64,000 nucleotides of DNA. Origin: Oryza sativa Japonica Group. Lineage: Eukaryota; Streptophyta; Magnoliopsida; Poales; Poaceae. The position numbers and the translations under genes were made by a program. This document shows positions 11,525 through 21,975 of this stretch, one piece after another (the first letter of the stretch is position 1; every line of letters starts with the position of its first letter). The stretch covers positions 12,846,001 to 12,910,000 of the forward strand of contig NC_089037.1 of the NCBI RefSeq assembly GCF_034140825.1. Direction: 5' to 3'. The notes under the pieces were generated by a model. That model was given only the letters and a program-made list of their open reading frames with translations, did not search any database and was not told where the DNA came from.

Positions 11525-14082
11525 ATGGCGCGAGTCCACCACGTGAGCGCTCCTCCCCTCTCGATCCCATCCCCCAAATCTCCGTGCATCGTTTGCTTGA
11601 ATCGTTGTTCGGTTTCACTCACCCGTGTTCTTTTTTCCTCGCGCGGGAGCAGAAGAACGGTCGCGGCGGCGGCGGTGGCGGCGGCGGTGGCAAGGGCAAG
11701 GGCAAAGGCAAGTGGAAGATGCCGGCGTCGGTGGCGCGGAAGCAGCAGGCAGCGATGGCGAACGTGGACCAGGTCACTGGCGACAAGATCCCCAAGAGCT
11801 TCGTCTTCTCCCGCGGCAAGCTGCCCTCCACGCTCCGCCATCTCCAGCAGGATCTCCGCAAGGTCATGCTCCCCTACACCGCCCTGAATCTCAAGGTCCC
11901 CCATCCTCACACTTCGCATCTATTGTTTGTTTGAGATATCTTCTTTGGGCGTGGTCACGAGCCGCAATTTTTTTTTGGTGTTTTCCCCCATTTGAAACAA
12001 TCTAACAGGAGAAGAAACGGAACAACCTCAAGGATTTCGTCAACGTCTCCGGCCCGTTGGGCGTGACGCATTTCTTCATCCTCACGAACCCCAAGAGCTC
12101 GCCGCACTTGCGCATGGCGAAGACGCCGCAGGGTCCTACCTACACATTTCAGATAAAGGAGTATGCTCTCGCCGCCGACATTGCGAACTCACAGAAGCGA
12201 CCGAGGTGTCCCCCAGAGATATTCAAGAATTCACCTCTGGTATATATATGCCGTGGCTTTGTTTTTTCCCCCCCTTGTTTGGGAGGTGTTATGATTGTTA
12301 TTGTTAGGATGCTTCTTGGGGGCATTGTGATAGCATTTGTGTGGAATCATGGTTTGGCAGACTGTACTCAGTGGCTTTGGCGGTCTTGGCGAGCCTTTCA
12401 AGAGTTTGGTCGAATATTTTCGGCATATGACCCCTGCTATTGATCCAGTCACTGTAAGTAGCGGATGTCATCTTCGTGCTAGAACTTAATTGTCTTCTTT
12501 CTAGCATAGTAAAATGATTTTATATTTTACATGACAGGTTAAGCTGTCAACCTGTCAAAGGATTCTGTTGATACATTTCGACAGAGAAAAGGAAATGATC
12601 AATTTCAGGCATTACTCCATCAAGCTCCAGCCTGTTGGGGTCACCCGCAAGATTAGAAAGCTCATGCAGAACAACCAAGTGCCAGACCTAAGGGACCTGA
12701 ACGACGTTAGCGATTATGTGACAAAGTAAGAAACAACTTCTCTTTTAAATTAACTGTAATGGGATATTGTGAAACATGTGGTAAATATGTCAACATTATG
12801 CTGCTGTGATCAGTTGTTAATAAAACACTGTTAAGGATAAATGCAAATAGAGACTCAAATTTAACAGGAAACCTTCAATGGTTAAGTAGGTTAAATGCTC
12901 TGTGTGTAGCATCCAGGACCTACATATAGAATATGAGAATTCCAATTTGTCCTTTGAGCAATGAAGGATTGGTTACTGTGATATTACCAGACCAAGATAT
13001 TTTTTATAAGTTGCTTTTTCAGCTGAATTCTTCTGCACTCTTGGACCCGTAATATTTTCCCTCCCAAATATTCAGTGTAGAAACAGTGGAACATGGAAGC
13101 ATACTTATTAGCCATCATTGAACCCATCCCCCCTCCCTAGGTCTCCTCCTCGCAGTTAGATTTAAACGCACTTAAGAGATTTAAAGCACATCTATCCACT
13201 GTTCTATTACCACAATTCTCTGATAATGGAAATGAATATATTCTAGGTGTTTGTTATCTGGCTTTCTGGGTACTTTTATTAATGGAAATCAACAAAATGG
13301 AATTAGTTATACTTGCACCTGTTTATTACTACTTCCTCCGTTTCATAATGTAAGTCATTCTAGCATTTCTCATATTCATATTGATATTAATGAATCTAGA
13401 CATATATATCGATTTAGATTCATTGACATTAATATGATTGTGGGAAATGCTAGAATGACTTACATTGTGAAACGGAGGAAGTATATTGTAGCCATACTCC
13501 ATAATCATTTGCCTTGTTAATTTGTATGTTTACCTTCATGTAGATAATGGATACTGTTCAAATATATAGTATGGTGTGTTGTGTCTTTTACTGAAAATCA
13601 ACACTTCAAATTCCTGTAGTCCCTCATGTTTAATTTGTATAATGTTCCTCGTTTGTGTACTTCTCTGTTTGCCAGAGCTGGATACGGATCAGAAAGTGAA
13701 GTGGATGATGAAGCAGCAACTGTAAGTCTAGCCAGTGATGTTGACAAATTAAACCGAGCATCCAGAAAAAGCGCCATCAGACTCCAGGAGATCGGACCAA
13801 GGATGAAACTGCACTTGGTTAAAGTTGAAGCCGGGCTATGTTCAGGAGATGTGCTATACCCTCAACCTGGTTAGTTTACTACCTGCCGTGGTGCTTCGCA
13901 GAGATTCATGTGAAATATGTCTTCTCTGTTTTTTCTCTTTAGCTAATTTTTGCTCTCATAATACAGTAGGCAAAGAAGGGTTGGGGAAGAAGGGAAAAGA
14001 AGTCGAGGAAGAGACAGAAGGACAAGAAGATGAGGACTTAATGGAGTCGGATGATGACCCCGAGGATGAATCAGAGGAGTAA
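11525..14082 (+). CDS. PPAN: Peter Pan-like protein (SSF/PPAN, Brix domain)
   Basis: PPAN/Ssf1 is a nucleolar Brix-domain protein acting in 27S pre-rRNA processing and 60S assembly. Seven exons (11525-11542, 11653-11895, 12009-12239, 12361-12453, 12538-12725, 13676-13869, 13970-14082) give 359 residues. A tiny first exon (MARVHH) is followed by a Gly/Lys run ([18 protein letters not shown]) and then the Brix domain: PKSFVFSRGKLPSTLRHLQQ, VSGPLGVTHFFILTNP, LRMAKTPQGPTYTFQIKEY, FRHMTPAIDPVTVKL, INFRHYSIKLQPVGVTRKIR. The tail is very acidic (EEETEGQEDEDLMESDDD). The intron at 12726-13675 carries a Stowaway MITE. Phases close at every junction, and the family identification is secure. Confidence 0.95.
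13332..13481. mobile_element. Stowaway-like MITE in a PPAN intron
   Basis: A 150-bp near-perfect palindrome flanked by TA on both sides (13330-13331 and 13482-13483), with the typical CTTCCTCCGTTTC end and matching GAAACGGAGGAAG end. A diverged sister copy lies at 16931-17080. Confidence 0.88.
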
Positions 14083-14837
14083 TCTGGAAGGAATTAAGGA
14101 AGCAATGAAGCACTAGGCGACCAACCTACGGGGATCTCCAACAATGTGAAGCCTCCACTGTCTTGCAACACTATTAAGCGCTTGGTTTATCCTTGTGGCA
14201 ACACAGCTGAAGGAGAGGATGCAAAAGATAACCCTGTGTATGTTTTCTTCGGGTAAAACAATAGGCCTTTAGAGATGTAACATGCTTTCGTTCATCCCAA
14301 TTTTGTGATATGGTCTGCAGATTAAGCATAGCGTACAGATCACAAGAGTTACTAACTACTGTTGTGAGAATGAACATAATTTGGCCGTGATGTGTTTCAG
14401 GGTCCCAGTAAGATGACCAAAGTTCTTTTTTGCCAACTGTGCTGTATTACATATTCAGACGTACTCTCAGCCTTTTCAGCCAATGCCTGCTACTTGCTCG
14501 AATCGGGAAAACGAATAGCATATGATTATTGACCTACAGCTGAAAAACAGCTTATCTAAGCAATCAAAAAATAATTTGTAGATAAGATTATATCCGTGTG
14601 ATGTTATTCACGGTAAACTAATATTGAAAAATAAACAATAATTGAAAAGAAAATCCAAAATCATCTTTAAAATTAAGTTTTGAAATTTCAATTTTGGTAG
14701 TGGTTTCCTAAAAGGCAAACGATAGGGAAGTTAAGTAATCTGATACAAAGTGCATATGGCTTTGCAGCAACATTGCAATTACCCAATCTGCAGCTAGTGT
14801 TATTAGCAAGAACGTACAGTCAGACTGGCTGCTTGAT

Positions 14838-15244
14838 GCCTGGTCACCTGCTCCGAGGTTATTAGTGACGTGGTGCAGCCTGAACTTGCAGGAGCGCCGG
14901 CGATTAGGCGAGCCCTGTGCCTGGTAGAGGAAGAGGGCCTATAAAATGTTGTCATGGCATCTGATTGCCTTATTGTAATCCGGCGCATCCAGTCTTTAGG
15001 GAGGGATCGCTCTGGCGTTGGCTGCCTAATTGAAGATATCAAGAGGATTGCGACCACCTTTGCTTTGTGTCTTTTACGCATGTTAACCGTTTGTCTAATT
15101 TGGCGGCTCATCCTCTAGCTCGACATGCTGAGCTTTCTACCTGTACTTTTTACCATTTGTAACACCGGATTACATCTGGGACATTTTTTTTGATGTTGTT
15201 GTTTGATGCATGCCGCCTTTCTTAAAAGAAGAAGAAGAAGAAGA
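14838..15244 (+). mobile_element. 5'-truncated LINE tail with RNase H remnant
   Basis: The interval reads as the C-terminus of a plant L1-type LINE ORF2 RNase H domain: ASDCLIVIRRIQSLGRDRSG, then in a shifted frame FTHVNRLSNLAAHPLARHAE, showing decay. It ends in a (GAA)n tail at about 15228-15246. Direct repeats AGACTGGCTG(C/G)TTGAT flank it at 14822-14837 and 15245-15260 (15 of 16 bases match), fitting a target-site duplication. Confidence 0.75.
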
Positions 15245-15898
15245 AGACTGGCTGGTTGATACAGATGAACGTGTTAACGTGCACCACGCAGCACGGGAGG
15301 GGAGACAGTGAAGCGCAATAGCGCATAGACAAAACAGAGCACTACAGTAAGCAATAAACAAGCCCTCGCGTGTTTAGATCTGAAGCTGGATGGATCATGG
15401 ATGCACACGCCTATAGTACTGCTGTGTATAGATCTAAAGTTTGGATCCAAACTTCAGACCTTTTCCATTACATCAATCTGTCATACACACAACTTTTCAG
15501 TCATATCATCTCTAATTTTAACCAAAATTTAAACTTTGACGCTGCATGCACTGAACACAGCCTACACTCGTTTCTCCGCCATGTTAAGGTGTCGGCTCTG
15601 ACAGCCTTACTCCTTGTGCAGGCAATGAGTAGGTATCTGAAGAAGATTCTGGACTGACCGATTTCCTGCCAGGATCCATCAAAATAAAACCCAGTGGAAC
15701 TTTCGTCTCCGTTGCGCCTGCGCGTGATGTGTGCTGCCGGTGATCGGATTCCCGGCGGCCCCAGTCAGTCCCTCGGGATCGCTCCACCCAGTCAAATCAT
15801 AAGATCCAAGAAACTGAACTGAAGTTGCCGAGCAGAGCAGAACCAGATCTGTCTGAATGCGTCTTGTTTACAATATGGAGTACCGTTATTCGTAGCAA

Positions 15899-16191
15899 AG
15901 GGCCTGTTTGGTTTCCAGGGACATACACTAATTACAAAACCCATTCCATAACTTTGGACTAATTCGTGAGACGAATCTTTTGAGTCTAATTACGCCATGA
16001 TTTTGACAATGTGATGCTACAGTAAACTTTTGATAATTATGGATTAATTAGGCTTAAAAAATTCGTCTCGCGGATTAGCTCTTATTTATAAAATTAGTTT
16101 TTTTACTAGTCTATGTTTAATACTCCAAATTAGCGTCCAAACATCCGATGTGACATGGGCTAAAAAGTTTTAGCCCCATCTAAACACCCCC
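15899..16191. mobile_element. MITE of an abundant grass family (copy 1)
   Basis: Begins GGGCCTGTTTGG and ends CTAAACACCCCC, with the hallmark inner inverted pair GAGACGAATCTTTTGA ... AAAAAATTCGTCTCG. Three further diverged copies are at about 20401-20738, 58532-58873 and 62534-62898. Confidence 0.75.
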
Positions 16192-16930
16192 TAAATATGT
16201 GGAAGTAGTAATCCTTCGATCCCAGAATATAAGGGATTTTGATTGGATTATCATTATTCTAGCTTGTTATGATAACACGTAAGTGCATCCGTCGATCCCA
16301 CGGTGTACCGTAGATAGTACTGTACAGACCAAGAAACTCTCTCATGTGATCCAGAAAACACTAATCAAATGGTTAAGGGTGTGCTCTTTTCTCCACCTTC
16401 TCTTATTTCCGCACACACGCTTTCTAAACTGATATTAGGTGTGGTTTTTTTTAAAAAAAATCTATATGAAAGCTGTTTTAAAAAACATATTAATCCATTT
16501 TAAGTTTTTAGTTGATACTTTAATTAATCATGTATTAATGAGCTATCCCTTTTTAGTGTTGGAGTGAAAAAAATTCGAACATCCTGGTTCGAACGTAGAG
16601 TACTCCCAATTTCGCTTTAATCATTGCATAAATTATTTAACAGACGCTATTTTCACTTTCTTGACTACAAGCATGGGCTCTAATGCTGGGTTGCCATAGC
16701 TAGTCGTTGAAAAGCCTTGTTCACAACTAGTAATAGCTCTTCCCAATAGCAATATTGGTTTTAATTGCAACAGCAGCCATGATGTTAAAAAAAGAGAGAG
16801 TAGTGGTGCACTCACAAATGAGGGAATAACAAACTATGGAAGTTCATAAGACCCATAGAATGTTGAATGAGTGATTCCAAACTTCCAATCAAACGAAAAA
16901 ACTAAAATATGGTGCATGCTTCTTGAGTTA

Positions 16931-17080
16931 CTTTCTCTGTTTCACAATGCAAGTCATTCTACCATTTCCCACATTCACATTGATGGTAATGAATCTAGAT
17001 AGATATATATGTCTAGATTTATTAACATCGGTATGAACGTGGGAAATGCTAAAATGATTTACATTGTGAAACGAATGGAG
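16931..17080. mobile_element. Stowaway-like MITE, sister of the PPAN-intron copy
   Basis: A TA-flanked 150-bp palindrome sharing CATTTCCCACATTCA and the central TCTAGATAGATATATA region with 13332-13481, but with more mismatches between arms, so probably older. Confidence 0.82.
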
Positions 17081-17825
17081 TACTGTTTTCCATATTGATG
17101 GTTTGATACTTTATCGGTTGCCACTTCGATTAATTAGCACTCATGAGAACGATATATTGTATCATTCGAGTAAATAATAATCCGGATCAAGATGTCAAAT
17201 AATCAAAATCCACTTTGTGGAGTATCAAAATATCAAACATTTGGATGAAAGAGTTACAGTTACCATATATCTTTTTGTTTTTGTGCATAGTTGGAGTCTT
17301 TAGATATATAAAGACTCAGTTGGTTGCCTTTTCTTATTTCGGTCCATGACACCACATATCAAGATTTTGAATGGATGTCTTCATCTGCATTACTTCGATT
17401 TGTCGGCCTCGACATCATCCTTGGTAGCTATGGCCAATTTTAGTGTGTGGCACGCTCATCATTCTCTGTCTCCATTTACGTCACTACATTATGTTTTTAT
17501 GAATTTGGCATCATATCAATTTGTCGCCGACCCTAGCCTCAATGAAACGAACCATCAACTCTACAATTGCACTTCCATGGCTATACTATTTTTTTAAAGT
17601 CGACAAAATACTAAACGATAAAATAATCAACAAACACAAATAGATCGAAATATCAAAACAATACGTAGTTACTTTATTAATAACAAATATGACAATACAG
17701 ATCCACGCAAAACACCATTGGCATGCCAACAAGTTAGAGAGAGAAAAAGAAGAAGAATAACTTTTTCTTGTTCCTTGCAAGAAATGTGATCCTAGCTAAA
17801 CCCTCTACCGAAATGCCCAAAATTA

Positions 17826-17842
17826 GGGGGGGGGGGGGGGGG
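17826..17842. repeat. 17-G homopolymer
   Basis: Seventeen consecutive G directly beside the inverted-repeat element that follows. Confidence 0.9.
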
Positions 17843-18149
17843 CTAATGGGCGATCGACCGCCCAGCGATCGGATCCGGCCCCCCTCCCCCTATACTCCTC
17901 CCTCTTCTCCCCTTCCTCCTCCTCCCATTCTCCTCTTTCTACTACAGTAGACCACACAAAATTTTTTTGAAAAACAAAAATTAGAAAAATTTATGTATAG
18001 AAATACTATATATAAAAAAATTGAACTCAAATTTAAATTTGAATTAGGTATGTAAACTTTTGACTTATAAACTTTAGGTGTATAAACTTTAGATGTATAG
18101 AAATACTATATATATAGAAAATATCGGAAAACTGATCGCTCTGGGCGAA
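17843..18149. mobile_element. Short inverted-repeat element, MITE-like
   Basis: CGCCCAGCGATCGGA near the left end is matched in inverse orientation by CTGATCGCTCTGGGCG at about 18134-18149. The inside is AT-rich with a repeated TGTATAGAAATACTATATAT motif. The outer motif (gatcg next to gggcg) resembles the ends of the repeat family at 22866-23606 and 60237-61078. Exact ends and superfamily are unclear. Confidence 0.45.
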
Positions 18150-18390
18150 GCATTTCCGTGAAATTAGCTCATGCTTGACATCAAAGCAATCCGTAAAAAA
18201 AAAAAGAAAGAAAAGAAAGAAAGAAAAAACCAGCCCTTGGTCCTACACGCGTACTACTCTCGTGATCTCGTCCAAGACTACGCTTGGGCACAAGTTCCGT
18301 CAAGCGGCGACGGCGATATCTCCCCCTCTCTTCATTGAAGATCGACGAAGGACTGACCCCACCACCAACCCTACAGGCAAAGCACACACC

Positions 18391-18502
18391 TAGCCCGAGT
18401 CACTGCCCGTGGGCCCCACCCAAAAACCAGCCCGAGTCACTGCCAGTGGGCCCCACCCAGGAAAAAAACCCATCGTGAGGCACTGCTCATGGGGCCCGCA
18501 CC
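18391..18502 (+). promoter_or_regulatory. Triple tandem repeat with GTGGGCCCCAC motifs
   Basis: Three adjacent units of about 36-40 bp (starting near 18391, 18428 and 18468) each contain a GAGTCACTGCC-like half followed by GTGGGCCCCACCC; the third unit is diverged (CATGGGGCCCGCACC). The motif matches class I/II TCP-type GTGGNCCC sites. The array ends about 115 bp before the start codon of the 18617 gene. Confidence 0.6.
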
Positions 18503-18616
18503 GCTCATGTGATCTACCCCTCTCCACGCATCATTCACACATATACCCCTCGCCGCTCCGCTTCATCATCACTCCCACCCCTCCTCTCCTCTCCTCTTCA
18601 CACGCAGCGCGCGGCA

Positions 18617-19024
18617 ATGGCGGGGATGGCGGACGAGTACAACCAGTACGGCGGCGGCGGGGGAGGGCCGCGCGGGGGGGCGGCGCCGCACGGGCTGCTG
18701 CTGGCGGTGGTGGTGGGGCTGGTGGTGGCGGGCCCGCTCTTCCTCGGCGACGGCGGGGAGGCCGTGACGGAGGCCGTCGCGGAGCTGCTCAGCCCCGTGG
18801 GGCTCCTCCTCCTCCCCGTGTGCCTCCTCCTCCTCATCCGCCTCCTCTCCTCCGACCGCGGCGCCGCCGCGCTCGCCGACGCGTTCGCCTTCGGGGGCTC
18901 CCCCGACGCCGTCCACCGCGTCGGCGGCTCGCCCGTCGGCGTCGCGCTCATGCTGCTCCTCATCCTCGCCCTCCTCTACTACCGCACCGCCCTCTTCGGC
19001 GGCGACGGCGGCGACGACGAGTAG
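18617..19024 (+). CDS. Small conserved plant membrane protein, function unknown
   Basis: A single-exon gene of 135 residues. I do not know a function, but the sequence pattern is one I associate with a conserved plant family of about 130 residues. After a Gly-rich N-terminus (YNQYGGGGGGPRGG) come a hydrophobic segment (LLLAVVVGLVVAGPLFLG, about 31-48), a second (LLSPVGLLLLPVCLLLLIRLL, about 58-78), a loop with FGGSPDAVHRVGGSPVG, and a third (VALMLLLILALLYYRTALF, about 107-125), then an acidic GGDDE end. Three transmembrane spans are likely. The start at 18617 is preferred to the in-frame ATG at 18509, which lies in the CT-rich leader. No signal for a particular organelle is obvious. Confidence 0.8.
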   Translation: MAGMADEYNQYGGGGGGPRGGAAPHGLLLAVVVGLVVAGPLFLGDGGEAVTEAVAELLSPVGLLLLPVCLLLLIRLLSSDRGAAALADAFAFGGSPDAVHRVGGSPVGVALMLLLILALLYYRTALFGGDGGDDE

Positions 19025-19473
19025 AGCTCCGCCGTGGTGGTCGATCTCGGTAGGAGGCTGGGCTGGTTGGTGGTGGTCGGTTGTTTGCTAGGGTTTGCTC
19101 CTGCAATATGAGGATCTTGAGGGGGTCTCTTGTAAAATTGCATGTGTAAATTATTTTACCAGGAGTACCCCGTTTCGTCGGGTTGCTCTGCACAAGGCTG
19201 AAGCTTCTGTGCCCGCATCGGTCCATGTGCTTCGTACTCTTCTTCTTCTCTTTTTTTTTATTTCTCATTTTCTCTTTTTTTAAGTACTAGTAGTACTTAA
19301 TTTTTCTGCTCAATCTACAGCACCGACACGAAAATTTTTAAAAAACATTAACATATGATTAATTAAATTTGAATTATTATAAACTTCAGAAAATATTTAA
19401 TTAATATTTTAAAGCGATTTTATATATAAAGTTTTCACACTAAATGCTATGTTTGCCGGTTTTAAAACAAGTA

Positions 19474-19713
19474 CTCCCTTCTCCCTTCTTTCCTAAATAT
19501 TTGACGCCATTGACTTTTTTAAACAGACTGTTCGTCTTATTCAAAAGCTTTTATGAAATGTGTAAAACTATATGTATACATAAAAATATATTTAACAATA
19601 AATCAAATGATAGAAAAAGAATTAATAGTTACTTAAATTTTTTTTTTAATAAGACGAACGGTCAAACATTTTTTAAAAAGTCAACGGCGTCAAATATTTT
19701 AGGATGGAGGGAG
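19474..19713. mobile_element. Stowaway-like MITE, 240 bp
   Basis: Flanked by TA (19472-19473 and 19714-19715). Left end CTCCCTTCTCCC and right end GGATGGAGGGAG. Long arms match as inverted repeats, including ATATTTGACGCC / GGCGTCAAATAT and TGTTCGTCTTATT / AATAAGACGAACG. Confidence 0.85.
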
Positions 19714-20167
19714 TAGTAAACATCTTTCCAAAAGAAAACAGTAGTCCAACAAGTGTGACCAAGAGGTGTACGATGTACCTACAAATTGGAAGTACAAGAT
19801 GAATCCGTGCTTTGCATGATCGCATCTAGGAGTATCTTTCATCTCATCCCGGGCTTTGCGAAATGCAAAGGTAAAAAATAAAAAAAAAGAAATAGAAAAG
19901 GGACGCGGCTAAAGTCGTTCCTGGTCGGTGTGATCTTTGTTGAGCTGCCTTTTTTTTGCACCGATTGTGCCACTGACTGCAGCACAGTACTGTACCGTAG
20001 TAGTAGCAGCTGTGCAAATGAGCAAAATGGTGCGATGCAGGCTTTGCCTTCTTCCATTGGCTATTGCTGTCCGGCCGTTTGCTCCGCAATTTTCCCGGCT
20101 CTTCTCCTTTCGTCCACGCCTTTCTGCCTCGCGCCTTACAGTACATGCATCGAGTACACTTCTCCGC

Positions 20168-20262
20168 TCCAAAATGTTGCTACCTAATACACGATGGGAC
20201 ACATCCTATTCAAATTTGTTTTGCTAGAAAGTCTCATCGTGTATTAGGTAGTGATATTTTGG
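20168..20262. mobile_element. Short near-perfect hairpin, Stowaway derivative
   Basis: About 31-nt arms: CCAAAATGTTGCTACCTAAT ACACGATGGGA on the left, and TCTCATCGTG TATTAGGTAGTGATATTTTGG on the right, separated by about 30 nt. The arms resemble the ends of a common grass Stowaway family, so this looks like an internally deleted MITE. Confidence 0.6.
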
Positions 20263-20400
20263 ATTTACTATACTTTCTCTTTTTCCAAAATGTAGAATAT
20301 TTTTAGGTTGGCATGACTATTAAGAAAGTATGTGAGAATTATTGGAGAAAATGTATAATTGTTTGAAAAGATAAAGTAGATAAAGGAGAATGACTGTGAC

Positions 20401-20738
20401 GCTCTTTCAGCTCGCGAACGAAAATTTTTGATATATCACATCGGTTATACGGACACACATTTGAAGTATTAAACGTGGACTAATAACAAAATAAATTACA
20501 GATTCCGTCTGTAAACTGCGAGACGAATTTATTAAGCCTAATTAATCCGTCATTAGTAAATGTTTACTATGGCACTATATTGTTAAATCATGGCGCAAAT
20601 TAGGCTTAAAAGATTCGTCTCGCAATTTACACGCAATTTGTGTAATTAGTTTTTTTTTATATTTAATGTTCCATACATATGTCCAAACATTTGGTAAGAC
20701 AAGGTGAACCATTTTTGTTTGGGAACTAAGCAGACCCT
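20401..20738. mobile_element. MITE of the GACGAAT family (copy 2)
   Basis: Shares the inner inverted pair GAGACGAATTTATTAAGCCT ... AGGCTTAAAAGATTCGTCTC with 15899-16191. Outer ends are degraded, so the limits are approximate. Confidence 0.65.
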
Positions 20739-21373
20739 AATTGGTTGAGATGATGAGGTAGGTAGAGAAATAGCTTCATTTTGAAACAAGTTATTGTGCT
20801 AGAAATAACTTACATTTTAGAACGGAGGTAGTATGTAGCAGTATAGTAGACTAACAAAACTAGAGGGTTGGATTGATGTGAAGAGCAGGGATAACCATTC
20901 CGTTTTCAAGTTGAAAACCGCTCCTTACTAGTTTACGATAAACTGATTGAAAACCAATAAAAAACGATGACTTTTGGTTAAGGTCTTACAAAATTAACTA
21001 AAAGCGACCGGTTTTCAAAAATCGATACCCAACGGTTTCACGAAAATCAATAAGCCTGGTGACGAGTAATGTGCATAGCTGAAATTGAGGCTTTGCTTGA
21101 ACTTCATGGGAACTTTATGTGCAATTCATGTAGAATCCCTGCGTTTCAAACGGGCACGGATGCATTTTGGAAACTTGCATGGGCCTACCTACGGTGACTA
21201 ACCATTTCGGCCCACATCTTCTCATCGTTCAGCCTTCAGCACTTCAGCCCATATTCCAGCAAACTCCGGCCCAATAATCCAACAACAGCCCAAGGCCCAA
21301 GAGACCTCACGCTCACGTACACTGTACAACCGCATACAAAACCCGCCACCTCAGCCATCAGCTCGGACTCGCA

Positions 21374-21406
21374 GGGATAAAAGCCTTATCCGTCCACGCC
21401 ACGTGG
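21374..21406 (+). promoter_or_regulatory. psbX promoter: I-box pair and G-box
   Basis: GATAAAAGCCTTATC (21376-21390), an inverted pair of GATAA I-box cores, lies 9 bp before a perfect G-box CCACGTGG (21399-21406). I-box/G-box pairs are classic light-response modules of photosynthesis genes (bZIP/bHLH and MYB-type binding), which suits psbX about 180 bp downstream. Confidence 0.6.
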
Positions 21407-21588
21407 CACGACCAGGAACCCTCCACGTCAGACCGAGGTGCTGACCTGGCAACCACGACCTCTCCTCCTCGCCTATTCAATCTACATATCCATCTCCCTA
21501 GCTACGCCGACACCCGCTTAGCTCTTGTCCATCCATCGATCTCCTCCTCTTCACAAGCAAGCGCGAGAGGAGACACCTCCATCGATCC

Positions 21589-21975
21589 ATGGCCGCCACC
21601 GCGACCGCCGTTGCGGCGTCTCTGTCCGTGGCCGGGGGGCTCGGGAGGCCGCTGGCTCGCGTCTCGTCGCCGGCGGCGCCGATGAAAGCCGCCTCCCCGG
21701 CGGCGGCACGGCGGGCCGTCGTCGTCCGGGCGTCGTCGTCGGGGGAGCCGGTGAGGAGGGAGAAGGCCTCAGCTGCTGCCGCGGCGGCGGGGATAGCCGC
21801 GGTGGCGGCCGTGGCGGCGGCGCTGGCGGTGCCCGAGGTGGCGGAGGCGGCGCCGGCGCTGTCGCCGTCGCTCAAGAACTTCCTGCTCAGCATCGCGTCC
21901 GGCGGCGTCGTGCTCGTCGCCATCGTCGGCGCCGTCGTCGCCGTCTCCAACTTCGACCCCGTCAAGCGGACCTGA
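21589..21975 (+). CDS. PSBX: Photosystem II subunit PsbX, nuclear-encoded
   Basis: PsbX is a small single-span thylakoid protein of photosystem II, near cytochrome b559 and involved in quinone turnover at the QB side. The single exon encodes 128 residues. Residues 1 to about 50 are an Ala/Ser/Arg-rich plastid transit peptide (ending near [11 protein letters not shown]). A second hydrophobic Ala-rich stretch ([20 protein letters not shown]) ending AEAA acts as a thylakoid transfer signal. The mature protein of about 41 residues follows ([18 protein letters not shown], then [10 protein letters not shown]), the well-conserved PsbX core. A G-box and I-box motifs lie upstream. Confidence 0.95.
   Translation: MAATATAVAASLSVAGGLGRPLARVSSPAAPMKAASPAAARRAVVVRASSSGEPVRREKASAAAAAAGIAAVAAVAAALAVPEVAEAAPALSPSLKNFLLSIASGGVVLVAIVGAVVAVSNFDPVKRT

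Larger units (their letters stand above)
14083..18390. other. PPAN 3' flank and TE-rich intergenic
   Basis: Apart from the elements listed separately (LINE tail, MITEs, inverted-repeat element) this 4.3-kb interval shows the PPAN 3' UTR and AT-rich sequence. About 14530-14732 resembles 3440-3605, probably fragments of one MITE family. An open frame at 17346-17597 has no recognisable domain and no flanking gene signals. Confidence 0.55.
19025..21373. other. Intergenic with several MITEs
   Basis: Holds the 3' UTR of the small membrane protein gene, the elements listed separately, and AT-rich fragments ending in the ACGGAGGTAGTA-type Stowaway terminus (about 20815-20834). No gene is supported. 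Confidence 0.55.

Noticed and set aside
17346-17597. Open frame of 83 residues
   Set aside because: No domain, no GC rise typical of rice exons and no splice or promoter context.
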